64,000 nucleotides of DNA from SZUA-35 sp965530755 (lineage in GTDB: Bacteria > Actinomycetota > Acidimicrobiia > Acidimicrobiales > SZUA-35): assembly GCA_965530755.1 (NCBI GenBank), contig CBESNA010000019.1, positions 1 to 64,000 on the forward strand, in the 5' to 3' direction. A program made the position numbers and the translations under genes. The stretch's first letter is position 1. Each line of letters starts with the position of its first letter. The notes beneath the pieces are model-generated. The model was not told the DNA's origin, ran no database searches, and saw nothing but the letters and a program-made list of their open reading frames with translations. Below, piece by piece: positions 8,121 to 16,716 of the stretch.

Positions 8121-8927
8121 GTGGCGATCAAACCAACTCTTCGAGTGGCGTTCGTCGGCTGGGGAGCGATCGCCCGAACTGCCGCAGAGATGCTCACTCG
8201 TCGTTCGGTGGAGATCGTGGCTGTCGCGACCCGAGACGCTTCGTTGTCGAGGGACGTGATCCCTTCGACGGCCAGGGTGATCACCGACCCGGACGAGTTG
8301 CAGAGCATCGAAGCCCACGTGGTTGCGGAGGCAGCGAGCCGAGAGGCTGTTGGACCATGGGGTCACGCAGCTCTTGCGGCGGGATCCGACTTCATCGTCT
8401 CGTCTGTATCCGCCTTGGCTGATCCCCGGCTCTTGGAGTCGCTCCAAGAGGCAGCGATCAGCGGTGGTTCGCAGCTCTGCATCCAGCCCGGCGCGCTCGC
8501 AGGAGTCGAGGCTCTCGCCGCCGCCCGCATCATGGGGATCGACTCGGTGGAGCATCGGATCGTGAAGCCGCCGCTTGCCTGGCTCGGTACAGCGGCCGAG
8601 ACGCTCTGCGATCTGGGTTCGCTCACTGAGCCAAAGGTGTTCTTCACCGGCTCGGCGGCAGAAACGGCCTCGCAGTTTCCCAAGAACGCCAACGTCGCGA
8701 TGACGACGGCCCTCGCCGGCATCGGTCCGGAGGCGACAAGGGTCCTGCTCGTTGCCGATCCGGAGGCGCAGACGAATCGACACGAACTGAGGGCTCACGG
8801 CGACTTCGGGGAACTCCAGGTCGCCATCGCCAACTTCGCGTTGCCGGACAATCCGAAGACCTCAGCAATGGCTGCGTTGAGTCTCGTCCGGGCGATCGAA
8901 AACCGTGTCAAACCCATGGTGATTTGA
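8121..8927 (+). CDS. Aspartate dehydrogenase (NadX/DUF108) family protein
   Basis: A 268-residue NAD(P)-linked dehydrogenase. The N-terminal Rossmann fold reads VAFVGWGAIARTAAEML, and the C-terminal catalytic domain carries the family signatures IQPGALAGVEALAAAR, SAAETASQFPKNANVAMTTALAG and LPDNPKTSAMAALSLVRAI. Family members oxidise L-aspartate to iminoaspartate or run in reverse. The GTG start lies immediately after the DapA-like stop. Known NadX proteins feed NAD synthesis; here, at the end of a tryptophan-degrading operon whose product ACMS also cyclises to quinolinate, either NAD supply or handling of an enamine/imine intermediate is possible. Confidence 0.85.
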   Translation: MAIKPTLRVAFVGWGAIARTAAEMLTRRSVEIVAVATRDASLSRDVIPSTARVITDPDELQSIEAHVVAEAASREAVGPWGHAALAAGSDFIVSSVSALADPRLLESLQEAAISGGSQLCIQPGALAGVEALAAARIMGIDSVEHRIVKPPLAWLGTAAETLCDLGSLTEPKVFFTGSAAETASQFPKNANVAMTTALAGIGPEATRVLLVADPEAQTNRHELRAHGDFGELQVAIANFALPDNPKTSAMAALSLVRAIENRVKPMVI

Positions 8928-8948
8928 AACAGGGCATCTGTCGAGCGG

Positions 8949-9710
8949 TCAGGCCGTTTCTGCCCCGGGGAGGTCGAGTGCCTGGCTGAGTTTGCGGGCG
9001 GTCTGCTTCCAGGATCTGCTCGACGGGTCAATGACGTCGAAGTGATCCTCGCCATCGATGACGATTACCTCGACCGAACTGGCGAAATTGGTCGTGTGAT
9101 GGACGGGCACGTCGAGATCGGCGTCGCCCGAGACGAGCAATGTGGGTGTCGAGGCGATGATTGGCTGGGCCACCTGGAAAGCCTGAGGCTGGTCTTCTGG
9201 CGACCCGTTGAGAAACCGCTGAACAGCCTGCGAGCCGAGATTCTCGGCTGCGGCAAGCTGCAGATTGGTGACAGCTGCCTGCCCCACGATGAAGATTGGC
9301 GTGACTAGCGGGTCAGCGCCTGGCATGCCGTGCTCGAGATGCCGCCGGCTTCCGGCCCAAAGGGCGAGGTGGCCGCCCGCCGAGTGACCGACGGCGGCGA
9401 TTCGAGCGAGATCGAGGCCGAAGGTCGTGGCTGCCGTGGCGAGCCAGTCGATTCCTGCCGCCACGTCGAGCAGCGTCCCGGGATAGCCACCGCCAACGTT
9501 TCCAACTCGTCGGTACTCGAGGTTCAAGACGGCGTAGCCCCGCTCCAACAGATCGAGGGCGAGGGGAACCATGAGGTCCAGTTCGTACGCCGACTTCCAG
9601 AATCCGCCGTGAATGAGAACGACAACAGGATGGTCGCCGTCGCTGGTCGGGAGATACAGATGGCCGAATTGCTCGCGGAATTCTCCGTACCGCATGTCAT
9701 GGATGTCCAC
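8949..9710 (-). CDS. Alpha/beta hydrolase, probable kynurenine formamidase (arylformamidase type)
   Basis: A 253-residue alpha/beta hydrolase. It has the oxyanion motif HGGFW at residues 34-38, closely matching the HGGYW of animal-type arylformamidase, the nucleophile Ser110 in GHSAGG, an acid in SGDADLDVPV and a C-terminal histidine in DGEDHFDV. The tryptophan operon next door encodes every step from tryptophan to ACMS except hydrolysis of N-formylkynurenine, and this convergent gene would supply it. The GTG at 9710 gives the longest frame; an ATG at 9695 is equally possible. An unrelated esterase role cannot be excluded. Confidence 0.78.
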   Translation of the reverse strand: MDIHDMRYGEFREQFGHLYLPTSDGDHPVVVLIHGGFWKSAYELDLMVPLALDLLERGYAVLNLEYRRVGNVGGGYPGTLLDVAAGIDWLATAATTFGLDLARIAAVGHSAGGHLALWAGSRRHLEHGMPGADPLVTPIFIVGQAAVTNLQLAAAENLGSQAVQRFLNGSPEDQPQAFQVAQPIIASTPTLLVSGDADLDVPVHHTTNFASSVEVIVIDGEDHFDVIDPSSRSWKQTARKLSQALDLPGAETA

Positions 9711-9936
9711 GTTGTGCTCCGTCTTGAACGGCGACCCTTCTTTCTAGTCGGTCTCGCTGGGCGCAGGTGCGCCAGTTCCTCCACTGTGAGTGCCTGCCTC
9801 GAGTAGCTCTCCAACTTTCCTTGCACTTTTGTGAATCGGCGCTCACCATGGGGACACATCGCTGTGCGCGGCCGAGGGGTGTCCGGCCGATAGCTCCGAG
9901 CTACCACGTGCGCCAGCGCACAGGAGAGGGGCCATC

Positions 9937-10971
9937 ATGTCCGTTTCGATGACTGCAGTGATCCGCAGTTCGGTGGTTGCAGCGCTCGCGGCTGCTTCGC
10001 TGGCCGCAGGCGGAGCTGCGCCTGCGTCGGCTGGAGGTGATACGGGGATCGTGGTCGGGGTGGCGAAGGCGCCGATCACCCCTGATGGCGATGTTGCTGG
10101 GGCGGCAACGGATTTCGTGATCACGCTCGATGCGTCGCTGAATCCGTCGGTTCAGGGGCGGACTCTGCTGGCAGGCATGACCGTCAAGGTCACATTGCCT
10201 GACGACTTCGTGAATCTTGGCGGTCCGGTCCTGAACCCGGGCCCGCCGCCTGCGTCGTGCCCACCGCCGGCGGGAACCTGCAGCACCGGCGTCTTGCTGC
10301 AAGGGTGGCCGCAACATCCGATTCCGCCGTCGCCGTTGAACTACACGGTCGGAGTGCAGGGCACAAACACGATCGTGTTCACCGCCACGCAGGACCTCGT
10401 TCCGGCGCCGCCCGCTGAGCCGGGCTTGAAGCAGGTGCATCTCATCTTGCGGAGCTTCGTCAACCCTGGGCCGGGCCGCTACGAGTTCTTGGTGGAGGCT
10501 CAGACCGGACCGGGTGGTGCCGTCGAGACCGGTGTCGCCGTCGTGCACATCCGTCCGAAGCCAAGGGCCAGCATCAACGTGACCAGCGTGTTCAACGCCG
10601 GCACGCCGAACACCATTTATCAACAGGCATCGCCGGGCGCAACGGTTCCGCTCGACTACGACTTCTTCTTGTGGGACAAGAAGGGTGATCCGGCCGTTGG
10701 CGTCGAGATCCGCTCGCTGAACGACGACCATGCCGTGCTGGTGCAGGGGCACAGGGTTGTCGGTCAGATCACCATCGACTCTCCACCAGGCGCATCTGGT
10801 CAGCAGGTCAGCTCGCTGGGACCGTCAACACCGGTCGTCGGGCCGGTGCTCAACCTGGACACCGCCCGCCTGACCGCCCAGTTCACCGCAGGTGATGCGC
10901 CGGGTCTCTACACAACCACCTTCAAGATGAACAACGGGACGAGCGCCCAGATGTTCGTTCACGTCTCTTGA
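9937..10971 (+). CDS. Secreted protein of unknown function
   Basis: A 344-residue protein with a clear Sec signal peptide: a short basic start, a hydrophobic run VVAALAAASLAAGGAA and a likely cleavage after PASA near residue 32. The mature part is rich in Gly, Pro, Val and Thr and looks like beta-sandwich modules, with one CPPPAGTC cysteine pair around residues 108-115. I do not recognise a named family. A GGAGAGGGG ribosome site precedes the ATG. It stands alone between the formamidase-like gene and the TfoX-domain gene. Confidence 0.75.
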   Translation: MSVSMTAVIRSSVVAALAAASLAAGGAAPASAGGDTGIVVGVAKAPITPDGDVAGAATDFVITLDASLNPSVQGRTLLAGMTVKVTLPDDFVNLGGPVLNPGPPPASCPPPAGTCSTGVLLQGWPQHPIPPSPLNYTVGVQGTNTIVFTATQDLVPAPPAEPGLKQVHLILRSFVNPGPGRYEFLVEAQTGPGGAVETGVAVVHIRPKPRASINVTSVFNAGTPNTIYQQASPGATVPLDYDFFLWDKKGDPAVGVEIRSLNDDHAVLVQGHRVVGQITIDSPPGASGQQVSSLGPSTPVVGPVLNLDTARLTAQFTAGDAPGLYTTTFKMNNGTSAQMFVHVS

Positions 10972-10974
10972 CCC

Positions 10975-10989
10975 TGTCGCTCAGCGACA
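10975..10989 (+). terminator. Short perfect hairpin after the secreted-protein gene
   Basis: TGTCGCT and AGCGACA form a perfect inverted repeat around one base, starting four bases after the stop codon. There is no T-tract, so it is at best a weak or Rho-assisted terminator. Confidence 0.3.
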
Positions 10990-11081
10990 CGCCCTGCGGC
11001 TGATGCACACTCGCACCGGGTGGCGACTGCCACTCCGGTGCACCACGAACTCTGGTTCCGCCGATCGGGCAGAATGCTGGT

Positions 11082-11417
11082 GTGCCGTTCGACGCTGACC
11101 TCGCAGAGCGCATTCGACGATCCCTCGACGTGCGCGAGGTTCGGGAGGTCGCCATGTTCGGCGGCCGCTCCTTCATGGTCCACGAGCAGCTCACGGTGGC
11201 GGCGGCGTCCGACGGCTCGTTGCTGCTTCGCTGCGCACCCGGACAGCTCGATCGGCTTCTTGAACGAGAAGGCGCGCAGCCGGCTGAGATGCGTGGCAAA
11301 CCGATGAGTCCGGGCTGGATTCGCGTTGACGTCGAGACCGTGCGAGATGACGCTGTTCTTCGGCAATGGATCGACGATGCCGTGGCTTACGCGCGGCAAC
11401 GAGCAACTGGTCGCTGA
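11082..11417 (+). CDS. TfoX N-terminal-domain protein
   Basis: A 111-residue cytoplasmic protein consisting of one TfoX/Sxy N-terminal domain. The diagnostic stretch is VREVREVAMFGGRSFMVHEQL near residues 16-36, followed by LLLRCAPGQLDRLL and the C-terminal MSPGWIRVD segment. In gamma-proteobacteria the domain is part of a competence regulator; stand-alone copies are common in actinobacteria and have no established role. The GTG at 11082 starts the conserved domain. Confidence 0.8.
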   Translation: MPFDADLAERIRRSLDVREVREVAMFGGRSFMVHEQLTVAAASDGSLLLRCAPGQLDRLLEREGAQPAEMRGKPMSPGWIRVDVETVRDDAVLRQWIDDAVAYARQRATGR

Positions 11418-11520
11418 ACTCGCGGCGCCAAGCTTTCACGATGGCGGCTCGAGCCGAGTGGCTCCGGTGATTTCTTTGGCGAGTGTGCGGCGATGGCGAC
11501 GAGCGCGCTTCGAGTACTGG

Positions 11521-12369
11521 TCATTCGGCGGTGCCTTGACGGTGATTGTTGACGAGCCAGAAGGGCAGGGCGACCAGGAAGAAGGCGCCGAGGATGTTGC
11601 CGATGGCGGCGGGGGCGATGCCCCAGGCGAGCGCGTCCGCCCATCCCGGGCCGGTGCCAAGGGGTTGGATCAGCGAGAAGTAGGCCATGTTGGCGGGGCT
11701 GTGCAGGAACCCGCCGGCAACGAAGGCCATCACGGTCACCAGTACCGGGATGTACTTACCGATGATCGTGCGTCCCATGGTGGCCAGGAACGCTGCCATG
11801 CCGACAAGCCAGTTGCCGAGCATGCCGGACACCACAGCCCGGAAGAATCCGTCGAGACCGCCGATGCCTTGGTAGCGCATCTTCGAGGCCGCGATCTCTC
11901 CGAGCAGGTCTTCGTAGCCAGTGCTGTAGCTCTGCGTGTAGTTGACGATCTGGCCTATGAGGAAGGCGCCGAGGAGGTTCCCGGCGGCGGCGAGGATCCA
12001 CAGTCGAAGGATCGATGAGCGGATCGTTGCCGGGTCGCGGCTGAGCAGGGTGGCGGGGAGCTCCACGTTGACTTCGGTGAACAGCAGTGCGCCGCTGAGC
12101 ACGACGAGGAAGAAGCCGACCGAGAAGCCGAAACCTTCGAGCAAGCGTTGGACTCCCTCGTTCTCCGTGCCTGTCGCGATGAGCGTGCTGAACAATGCGC
12201 CAATCGTGATGAACCCGCCGGCGAGGCTGCTGAGGATGAGCACCTGCCAGCCCGACAGCGACATGGAGCGTCTGGCGCCGGCCTCGGCCATCTCCACGAG
12301 CACTAACTCTGGTGCGAGGTGCTGGGCGGGCGGGAGGTTGTACGCTTCGGGATCGTCGGCGCTTGTCAT
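11521..12369 (-). CDS. Formate/nitrite transporter (FNT) family channel
   Basis: A 282-residue integral membrane protein with about six transmembrane helices. It shows the internally repeated FNT features: LLFTEVNVELPATLL after the second helix, the GNLLGAFLIG and GNILGAFFLV motifs, and the pore histidine in GFLHSPANMAYFS. Members carry formate, nitrite or hydrosulfide by pentameric channels; the substrate cannot be told here. The N-terminal 45 residues are hydrophilic. It is followed upstream by two small membrane proteins on the same strand, 211 bases away, so any link to them is uncertain. Confidence 0.88.
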   Translation of the reverse strand: MTSADDPEAYNLPPAQHLAPELVLVEMAEAGARRSMSLSGWQVLILSSLAGGFITIGALFSTLIATGTENEGVQRLLEGFGFSVGFFLVVLSGALLFTEVNVELPATLLSRDPATIRSSILRLWILAAAGNLLGAFLIGQIVNYTQSYSTGYEDLLGEIAASKMRYQGIGGLDGFFRAVVSGMLGNWLVGMAAFLATMGRTIIGKYIPVLVTVMAFVAGGFLHSPANMAYFSLIQPLGTGPGWADALAWGIAPAAIGNILGAFFLVALPFWLVNNHRQGTAE

Positions 12370-12580
12370 GGGGCGTCCTGTTTCGATGCCCTTAGTGGCG
12401 TCGAGATCGGTGCAACAGACATGGGCATGGTCTCCTTAACCCGCTTCGGGGTTGTGGCGTTCCGTCACGGTTCAGAACCGAGCGCGGTCGATGGATGTTC
12501 TCGCGAGTGAGACGCGGCGAACCGGATCGAACAGGTGATGGGACACCAATCCGATCCGGACGTCGAAGGCGAGTACCGCC

Positions 12581-13264
12581 TCAGACCAGTGCCGGCTGAG
12601 CCTCTCGGGCGATTTCGCTGACCCGATCGCCTTGGAACCGGATGATCTTCTGGATCGTGGTCAAGACCAGAACGATCGAGATCAGGATCATTGCCAGGCC
12701 CGTCAGGCGAAGACCGGGGAGCCACGTACCCACTGCTCTGGTGAATCCGATGTTGGCCAGGTCTGCACCGGAAGCGGTGGATGGATCGGCGATGGCGCTG
12801 GGATCGACCCCACCGATCGAAACGGCGGCAGCAATCCCGATGACAAAGGCGACGATCTCGGTCATGACGCCCATCATCATCAGCATCGGTGTGGCCGTGC
12901 CGGTCCATGGCTTCTTCAACTGAAGCGGCTGAGCGCCGAGCGACGTCTGCACATCGCGTCCGGCATCACGGAGGTGCCTGACGATGTTGACGAGTGTCAT
13001 CGTGATCGCTCCGAGGATCATGCCCATTCCGAGGAACAGGACTGCTCCGGTCAGCTGAACCAGCGCCTCTCCACGTCCAAGGTCGGCGGCGACCCCCGAC
13101 GGCGAGAAGAAGTCACCAAAGTTCACGCCGCCGGCAATCGCGAGCCCGAGAGCGCCCAGCACAGCCATGGAGCCCATCCCGAGCATCGGCCAAGCCATCT
13201 TCTTGGCCATCGTCTGGACGGCATCGTCGCCCTTGTAGGGAATGGAGTTGTCTGTCGTAGCCAC
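12581..13264 (-). CDS. Four-helix membrane protein of unknown function
   Basis: A 227-residue protein with four hydrophobic segments at roughly residues 25-45, 70-95, 128-150 and 190-212, ending in a basic cytoplasmic-looking tail (IQKIIRFQGDRVSEIARE). The GTG at 13264 is chosen because a GAGGAGG ribosome site lies eight bases upstream. A longer start at 13345 would overlap the preceding gene by ATGA but adds a low-complexity Asn/Thr stretch. The layout of helix pairs and the RKTISYRRD-like basic stretch of the neighbouring gene suggest the two proteins are related and may form a complex. No family is recognised. Confidence 0.7.
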   Translation of the reverse strand: MATTDNSIPYKGDDAVQTMAKKMAWPMLGMGSMAVLGALGLAIAGGVNFGDFFSPSGVAADLGRGEALVQLTGAVLFLGMGMILGAITMTLVNIVRHLRDAGRDVQTSLGAQPLQLKKPWTGTATPMLMMMGVMTEIVAFVIGIAAAVSIGGVDPSAIADPSTASGADLANIGFTRAVGTWLPGLRLTGLAMILISIVLVLTTIQKIIRFQGDRVSEIAREAQPALV

Positions 13265-13341
13265 GGGGTGTCCTCCTCGAGTGTTGGATCCTTTTGCGTT
13301 GTTTGTCTTCGTTGTGTTCGTGTTGCGTTGCAGTAGGGAGG

Positions 13342-13698
13342 TCATGACGTTGCGCCTTTCGTGAGGATCGCCGGCAGGGATGACACCATGGCGTCACGGC
13401 GATAGGAGATGGTCTTGCGGATGTTGCTCAGGGCGTAGGGCACTGCTCCGGCGAACATGACGGCCAAGCCGACGATGCCCAGCGGGTTCGCCCAGGCTCG
13501 GGTGGATGCCCACACACCCTGATCTCGCAGGGCATCAGCAGCGCTGGAGCTGGCCGGGAACAGGTCTGCCGCCGCCACGCCGGCGATGATCAGCGCGATG
13601 AACGCCGCCGCCGCCACTATGGCTCCGACAAGTCCGACGGCGAGCGGCTCGTAGTTGACGCTGGCCCTTTCCGATGGGACTGGTTGTTTCGTTTTCAT
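13342..13698 (-). CDS. Small membrane protein of unknown function
   Basis: A 118-residue protein with two to three hydrophobic segments (about 17-40 and 68-85) and a basic end. The ATG at 13698 follows GAAGGGGGAACG, a strong ribosome site; a longer GTG/ATG start would add about 12 residues. Its stop overlaps a possible start of the next gene. It is divergent from the GH15 gene. The pair looks like subunits of one membrane assembly, but nothing in either points to a substrate. Confidence 0.68.
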   Translation of the reverse strand: MKTKQPVPSERASVNYEPLAVGLVGAIVAAAAFIALIIAGVAAADLFPASSSAADALRDQGVWASTRAWANPLGIVGLAVMFAGAVPYALSNIRKTISYRRDAMVSSLPAILTKGATS

Positions 13699-13862
13699 CG
13701 TTCCCCCTTCAGAGGTGATAGTTCCGGTTGTCACACCAAAGAACCGGTCCGGGGTCCATCCAGAGCCACAAATGGCCGATCCGACGCAATCACCGACGAC
13801 CTACGACAGAAAACGCCGTTGAATGGGTGCACGACAACGAGCAGAAATTGGAGACTGGCGCC

Positions 13863-15650
13863 ATGCGACGCATCGAGGACTACGCCCTGTTGAGCGACTC
13901 GAGATCTGCCGCGCTTGTCTCGAAGAGGGGATCAATCGACTGGCTCTGCTTCCCGCGCTTTGATTCCGGCGCATGCTTTGCGTCGTTGCTCGGCACACCG
14001 GACAACGGTCACTGGTCGCTTGGCCCGGTCGAAGCCTCCCGAGTGGTGAGGAGCTACCGGGCGGGATCGCTCGTGCTCGAGACGATCCACTCAACGGCGA
14101 CCGGCGTCGTTGCCGTGATCGACGCGTTGGTGCCTGTGGGTGACGCACATCGCTTGGTGCGGCGCGTCGAAGGTCGCAGCGGCACCGTGGCGATGCGAAC
14201 CGAGATGCGGGTCCGGTTCGACTACGGCAGCATCGTGCCCTGGGTCACCAGATCCGACGGTGCAGTATCAGCGGTGGCCGGCCCTGAGGCTCTCGTGCTG
14301 CGCACGCCCATCGAGTTGCACGGTGAGGGGTTCGCAACGGTCGGTGACTTCAGCGTGGGGACAGGTGATCTGGTCTCGTTTGAGTTGGTCTGGCACGAGT
14401 CACACCAGGTCGCACCACCTCCGATCGCTGTCGACGACGCTGTCGAGGCGACGCTCGACTGGTGGCAGGAGTGGTCGAATCGGCTGACCTATGACGGCGC
14501 ATATCGCGACGAGGCCCGTCAATCCCTGACGGTTCTCAAGGGTCTTTCTCATGGGGCGACCGGCTCGTTCGTCGCTGCACCCACGACGTCGCTTCCTGAA
14601 TGGGTCGGGGGCTCTCGTAACTGGGACTATCGATACTGCTGGCTACGCGACGCGACGTTCACCTTGTTGGCGCTGCTGAAGGGCGGCTGCGTCGACGATG
14701 CCCGCTCCTGGCGGGATTGGCTCGTGCGTGCGGTGGCCGGTGAGCCGTCGCGGTTGCAGATCATGTACGGGCTCGCCGGTGAGCGACGGTTGCCCGAACT
14801 GGAGCTTCCGTGGTTGGACGGTTTCGAGGGCTCGAGACCGGTCAGAGTCGGCAACGGGGCCGCTGACCAAGTCCAACTCGACGTCTTCGGCGAGGTCATG
14901 GACGCCATGCACCAGGCCCGACTGCACGGTTTGGCTCCCGAGGAGAATGCCTGGCGGGTGCAGGAAGCGATGATGGAGTGGCTCGAAGGCAACTGGCAGG
15001 AGCCCGACGAGGGCATCTGGGAGGTTCGTGGCGGCCGGGACCAATTCACCCATTCAAAGGTGATGGCCTGGGTGGCCTTCGACCGGGCGGTCAAGGCCGT
15101 CGAGCAGCACGGGCTCGGCGGGGACGCAGCGAAGTGGCGCAGACTGCGAGCGCAGGTGCACGCCGAGGTGTGCGCCAACGCCGTGGACCACCGTGGGGTG
15201 TTCACCCAGTCCTACGGCGGACACGCGCTCGATGCGTCGACACTGATGATCCCTCTCGTCGGTTTCCTCCCGGCAAACGACCCGAGGGTGGTGGCCACGG
15301 TGGAAGCCATTCAGAGCGAGCTCACCACCGACGGATTGGTGATGCGTTATCAGGTCGGTGACGCTGGCGACGGCGTCGGTGGAGAAGAAGGAGCGTTTCT
15401 GCTGTGCTCCTTCTGGCTCGTCGACTGTCTCGCAATGATGGGCCGGCCTGACGACGCCACGTCCCTCTACGAACGGCTTCTGGGTCTACGAAACGACGTC
15501 GGTCTCCTGGCCGAGGAGTACGACCCCGTCGCCGGCCAACAACTCGGGAACTTTCCCCAGGCCTTCTCCCACATCGCGATCGCCAGCAGCGCCATGACAC
15601 TCTGCCCCGACCATGTCGGTCCCAACGAAGAACGAGGACTTCAGCCATGA
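13863..15650 (+). CDS. Glycoside hydrolase family 15 protein (glucoamylase/trehalase type)
   Basis: A 595-residue cytoplasmic enzyme. Residues 1-240 form the N-terminal beta-sandwich typical of bacterial GH15 (RRIEDYALLSDSRSAALVSKRGSIDWLCFPRFDS), and the rest is the alpha/alpha barrel with GGSRNWDYRYCWLRDATFTL and the C-terminal GEEGAFLLCSFWLVDCLA. Bacterial members of this subgroup are glucoamylase-like or trehalases. A GGAG ribosome site lies about ten bases before the ATG. There is no signal peptide, so it acts on internal glucan or trehalose. The Crp/Fnr regulator gene begins 43 bases downstream. Confidence 0.9.
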   Translation: MRRIEDYALLSDSRSAALVSKRGSIDWLCFPRFDSGACFASLLGTPDNGHWSLGPVEASRVVRSYRAGSLVLETIHSTATGVVAVIDALVPVGDAHRLVRRVEGRSGTVAMRTEMRVRFDYGSIVPWVTRSDGAVSAVAGPEALVLRTPIELHGEGFATVGDFSVGTGDLVSFELVWHESHQVAPPPIAVDDAVEATLDWWQEWSNRLTYDGAYRDEARQSLTVLKGLSHGATGSFVAAPTTSLPEWVGGSRNWDYRYCWLRDATFTLLALLKGGCVDDARSWRDWLVRAVAGEPSRLQIMYGLAGERRLPELELPWLDGFEGSRPVRVGNGAADQVQLDVFGEVMDAMHQARLHGLAPEENAWRVQEAMMEWLEGNWQEPDEGIWEVRGGRDQFTHSKVMAWVAFDRAVKAVEQHGLGGDAAKWRRLRAQVHAEVCANAVDHRGVFTQSYGGHALDASTLMIPLVGFLPANDPRVVATVEAIQSELTTDGLVMRYQVGDAGDGVGGEEGAFLLCSFWLVDCLAMMGRPDDATSLYERLLGLRNDVGLLAEEYDPVAGQQLGNFPQAFSHIAIASSAMTLCPDHVGPNEERGLQP

Positions 15651-15693
15651 CCACCTTGTTCACGTCAGCAGGCAGCCGACTAGCGTGACATTG

Positions 15694-16380
15694 ATGAGTT
15701 CGAGGTTGGCACGATACGGAGCCTGGCTTGCGTGCTGCTTGAGCCGCGGGCCACGTGCCCCTCTCGGCGAGAGCGATGTCGAGCTGTTGGCGAAGGAGAT
15801 GGGGGAGGAGGCCTACGCCGGCGGCACGTTCGTCTTCCGCCAGGGAACAGCAGCGGCGAAGGTTCACGTCTTGCGGTCCGGGACAGTCGAACTGTCGAGA
15901 ACCGTCAAGGGCCGCCGGGTGACCCTCCAGGTTCTTCGGCCCGGCGATGTGTTCGGCGACGTCCCCGTCTTTCTGGGTGAGCCCGAGCCCTTCGATGCGC
16001 GCGCCGTCGAAGACTGCACGGTGCTGTCTCTGAGTGCCGATGAGCTCTACCAGCTGTTGCAGACCCGACCTCTCGTGGCCCGACGGTGGTTCGTCTCACT
16101 CGCCGAGCGCATGGCGGGACTCCAGAACCGCCTTGTCGACCTGCTCGCGGGAGGCATCGAGGCCCAACTCGCGTCGATCCTGCTCCGAGAGGCAGATAGC
16201 AACGGCAGCGTCCACATAACCCAGAACAGCCTCGCCGGGATGCTGGGTGTTCAGCGCTCCAGCGTGCAACGTGTTCTGAAGCTGCTCGAGGCCGCCGGAC
16301 TCATCGAGTTGCACTATCGCTGCATCGACCTCATCGACCAGGGTGGTCTGGTCTCGTTGCTCGAGGAACCTGACACCTAG
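15694..16380 (+). CDS. Crp/Fnr-family transcriptional regulator
   Basis: A 228-residue regulator with an N-terminal cyclic-nucleotide-binding fold (about residues 15-130, including FVFRQGTAAAKVHVLRSGTVEL and LRPGDVFGDVPVFLGEP) and a C-terminal winged helix-turn-helix (HITQNSLAGMLGVQRSSVQRVLKLLEAAGLIEL). It lacks an Fnr-type N-terminal cysteine cluster, so an iron-sulfur sensor is unlikely. The ATG at 15694 gives the standard family length; an earlier start at 15613 would overlap the GH15 gene. After its TAG the same frame stays open for another 58 codons (see the next entry). Confidence 0.86.
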   Translation: MSSRLARYGAWLACCLSRGPRAPLGESDVELLAKEMGEEAYAGGTFVFRQGTAAAKVHVLRSGTVELSRTVKGRRVTLQVLRPGDVFGDVPVFLGEPEPFDARAVEDCTVLSLSADELYQLLQTRPLVARRWFVSLAERMAGLQNRLVDLLAGGIEAQLASILLREADSNGSVHITQNSLAGMLGVQRSSVQRVLKLLEAAGLIELHYRCIDLIDQGGLVSLLEEPDT

Positions 16381-16716
16381 ACCAGCAAGGCGGCCGGGCG
16401 GGGCTACCAGTGGCTGGCAACCGCACTGGTTGTGACGATCGCTGAGATCGCGTTCTTCGCCGGGTACCCCATCGTCAGCTACCTGCTCGATGCAGCAGCC
16501 GTCGTCCTCTTCTTCGGCAACCGCCGGGCGCGTGAACGCGTCGGCTCCGTCAGCTGAGGCGACTGCAGGTGGACGGGCTCGACGTGTTCGCATGGCGGCG
16601 TCGCTGGTGTTCGTCGCGTTGGCCAGATGACCTGACGACGATGGTCGCGGTATTCGCCGCCGGGCACGAGGCCGGACACCACGATCCGCGATAGCAGCGG
16701 ATGTTAGAGTCCGCCG
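16381..16716 (+). other. Gene-poor stretch with a short in-frame hydrophobic reading frame
   Basis: Between the Crp/Fnr stop and the P450 start there is no clear gene. The Crp frame continues after its TAG through 58 sense codons to a TGA at 16555-16557. It encodes two hydrophobic stretches (WLATALVVTIAEIAFFAG and SYLLDAAAVVLFFG) and a basic end, like a tiny membrane protein. A GTG at 16432 could start a 41-residue product, but no ribosome site is visible. The rest (16558-16716) holds nothing recognisable apart from the region just before the P450 start. Confidence 0.35.
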
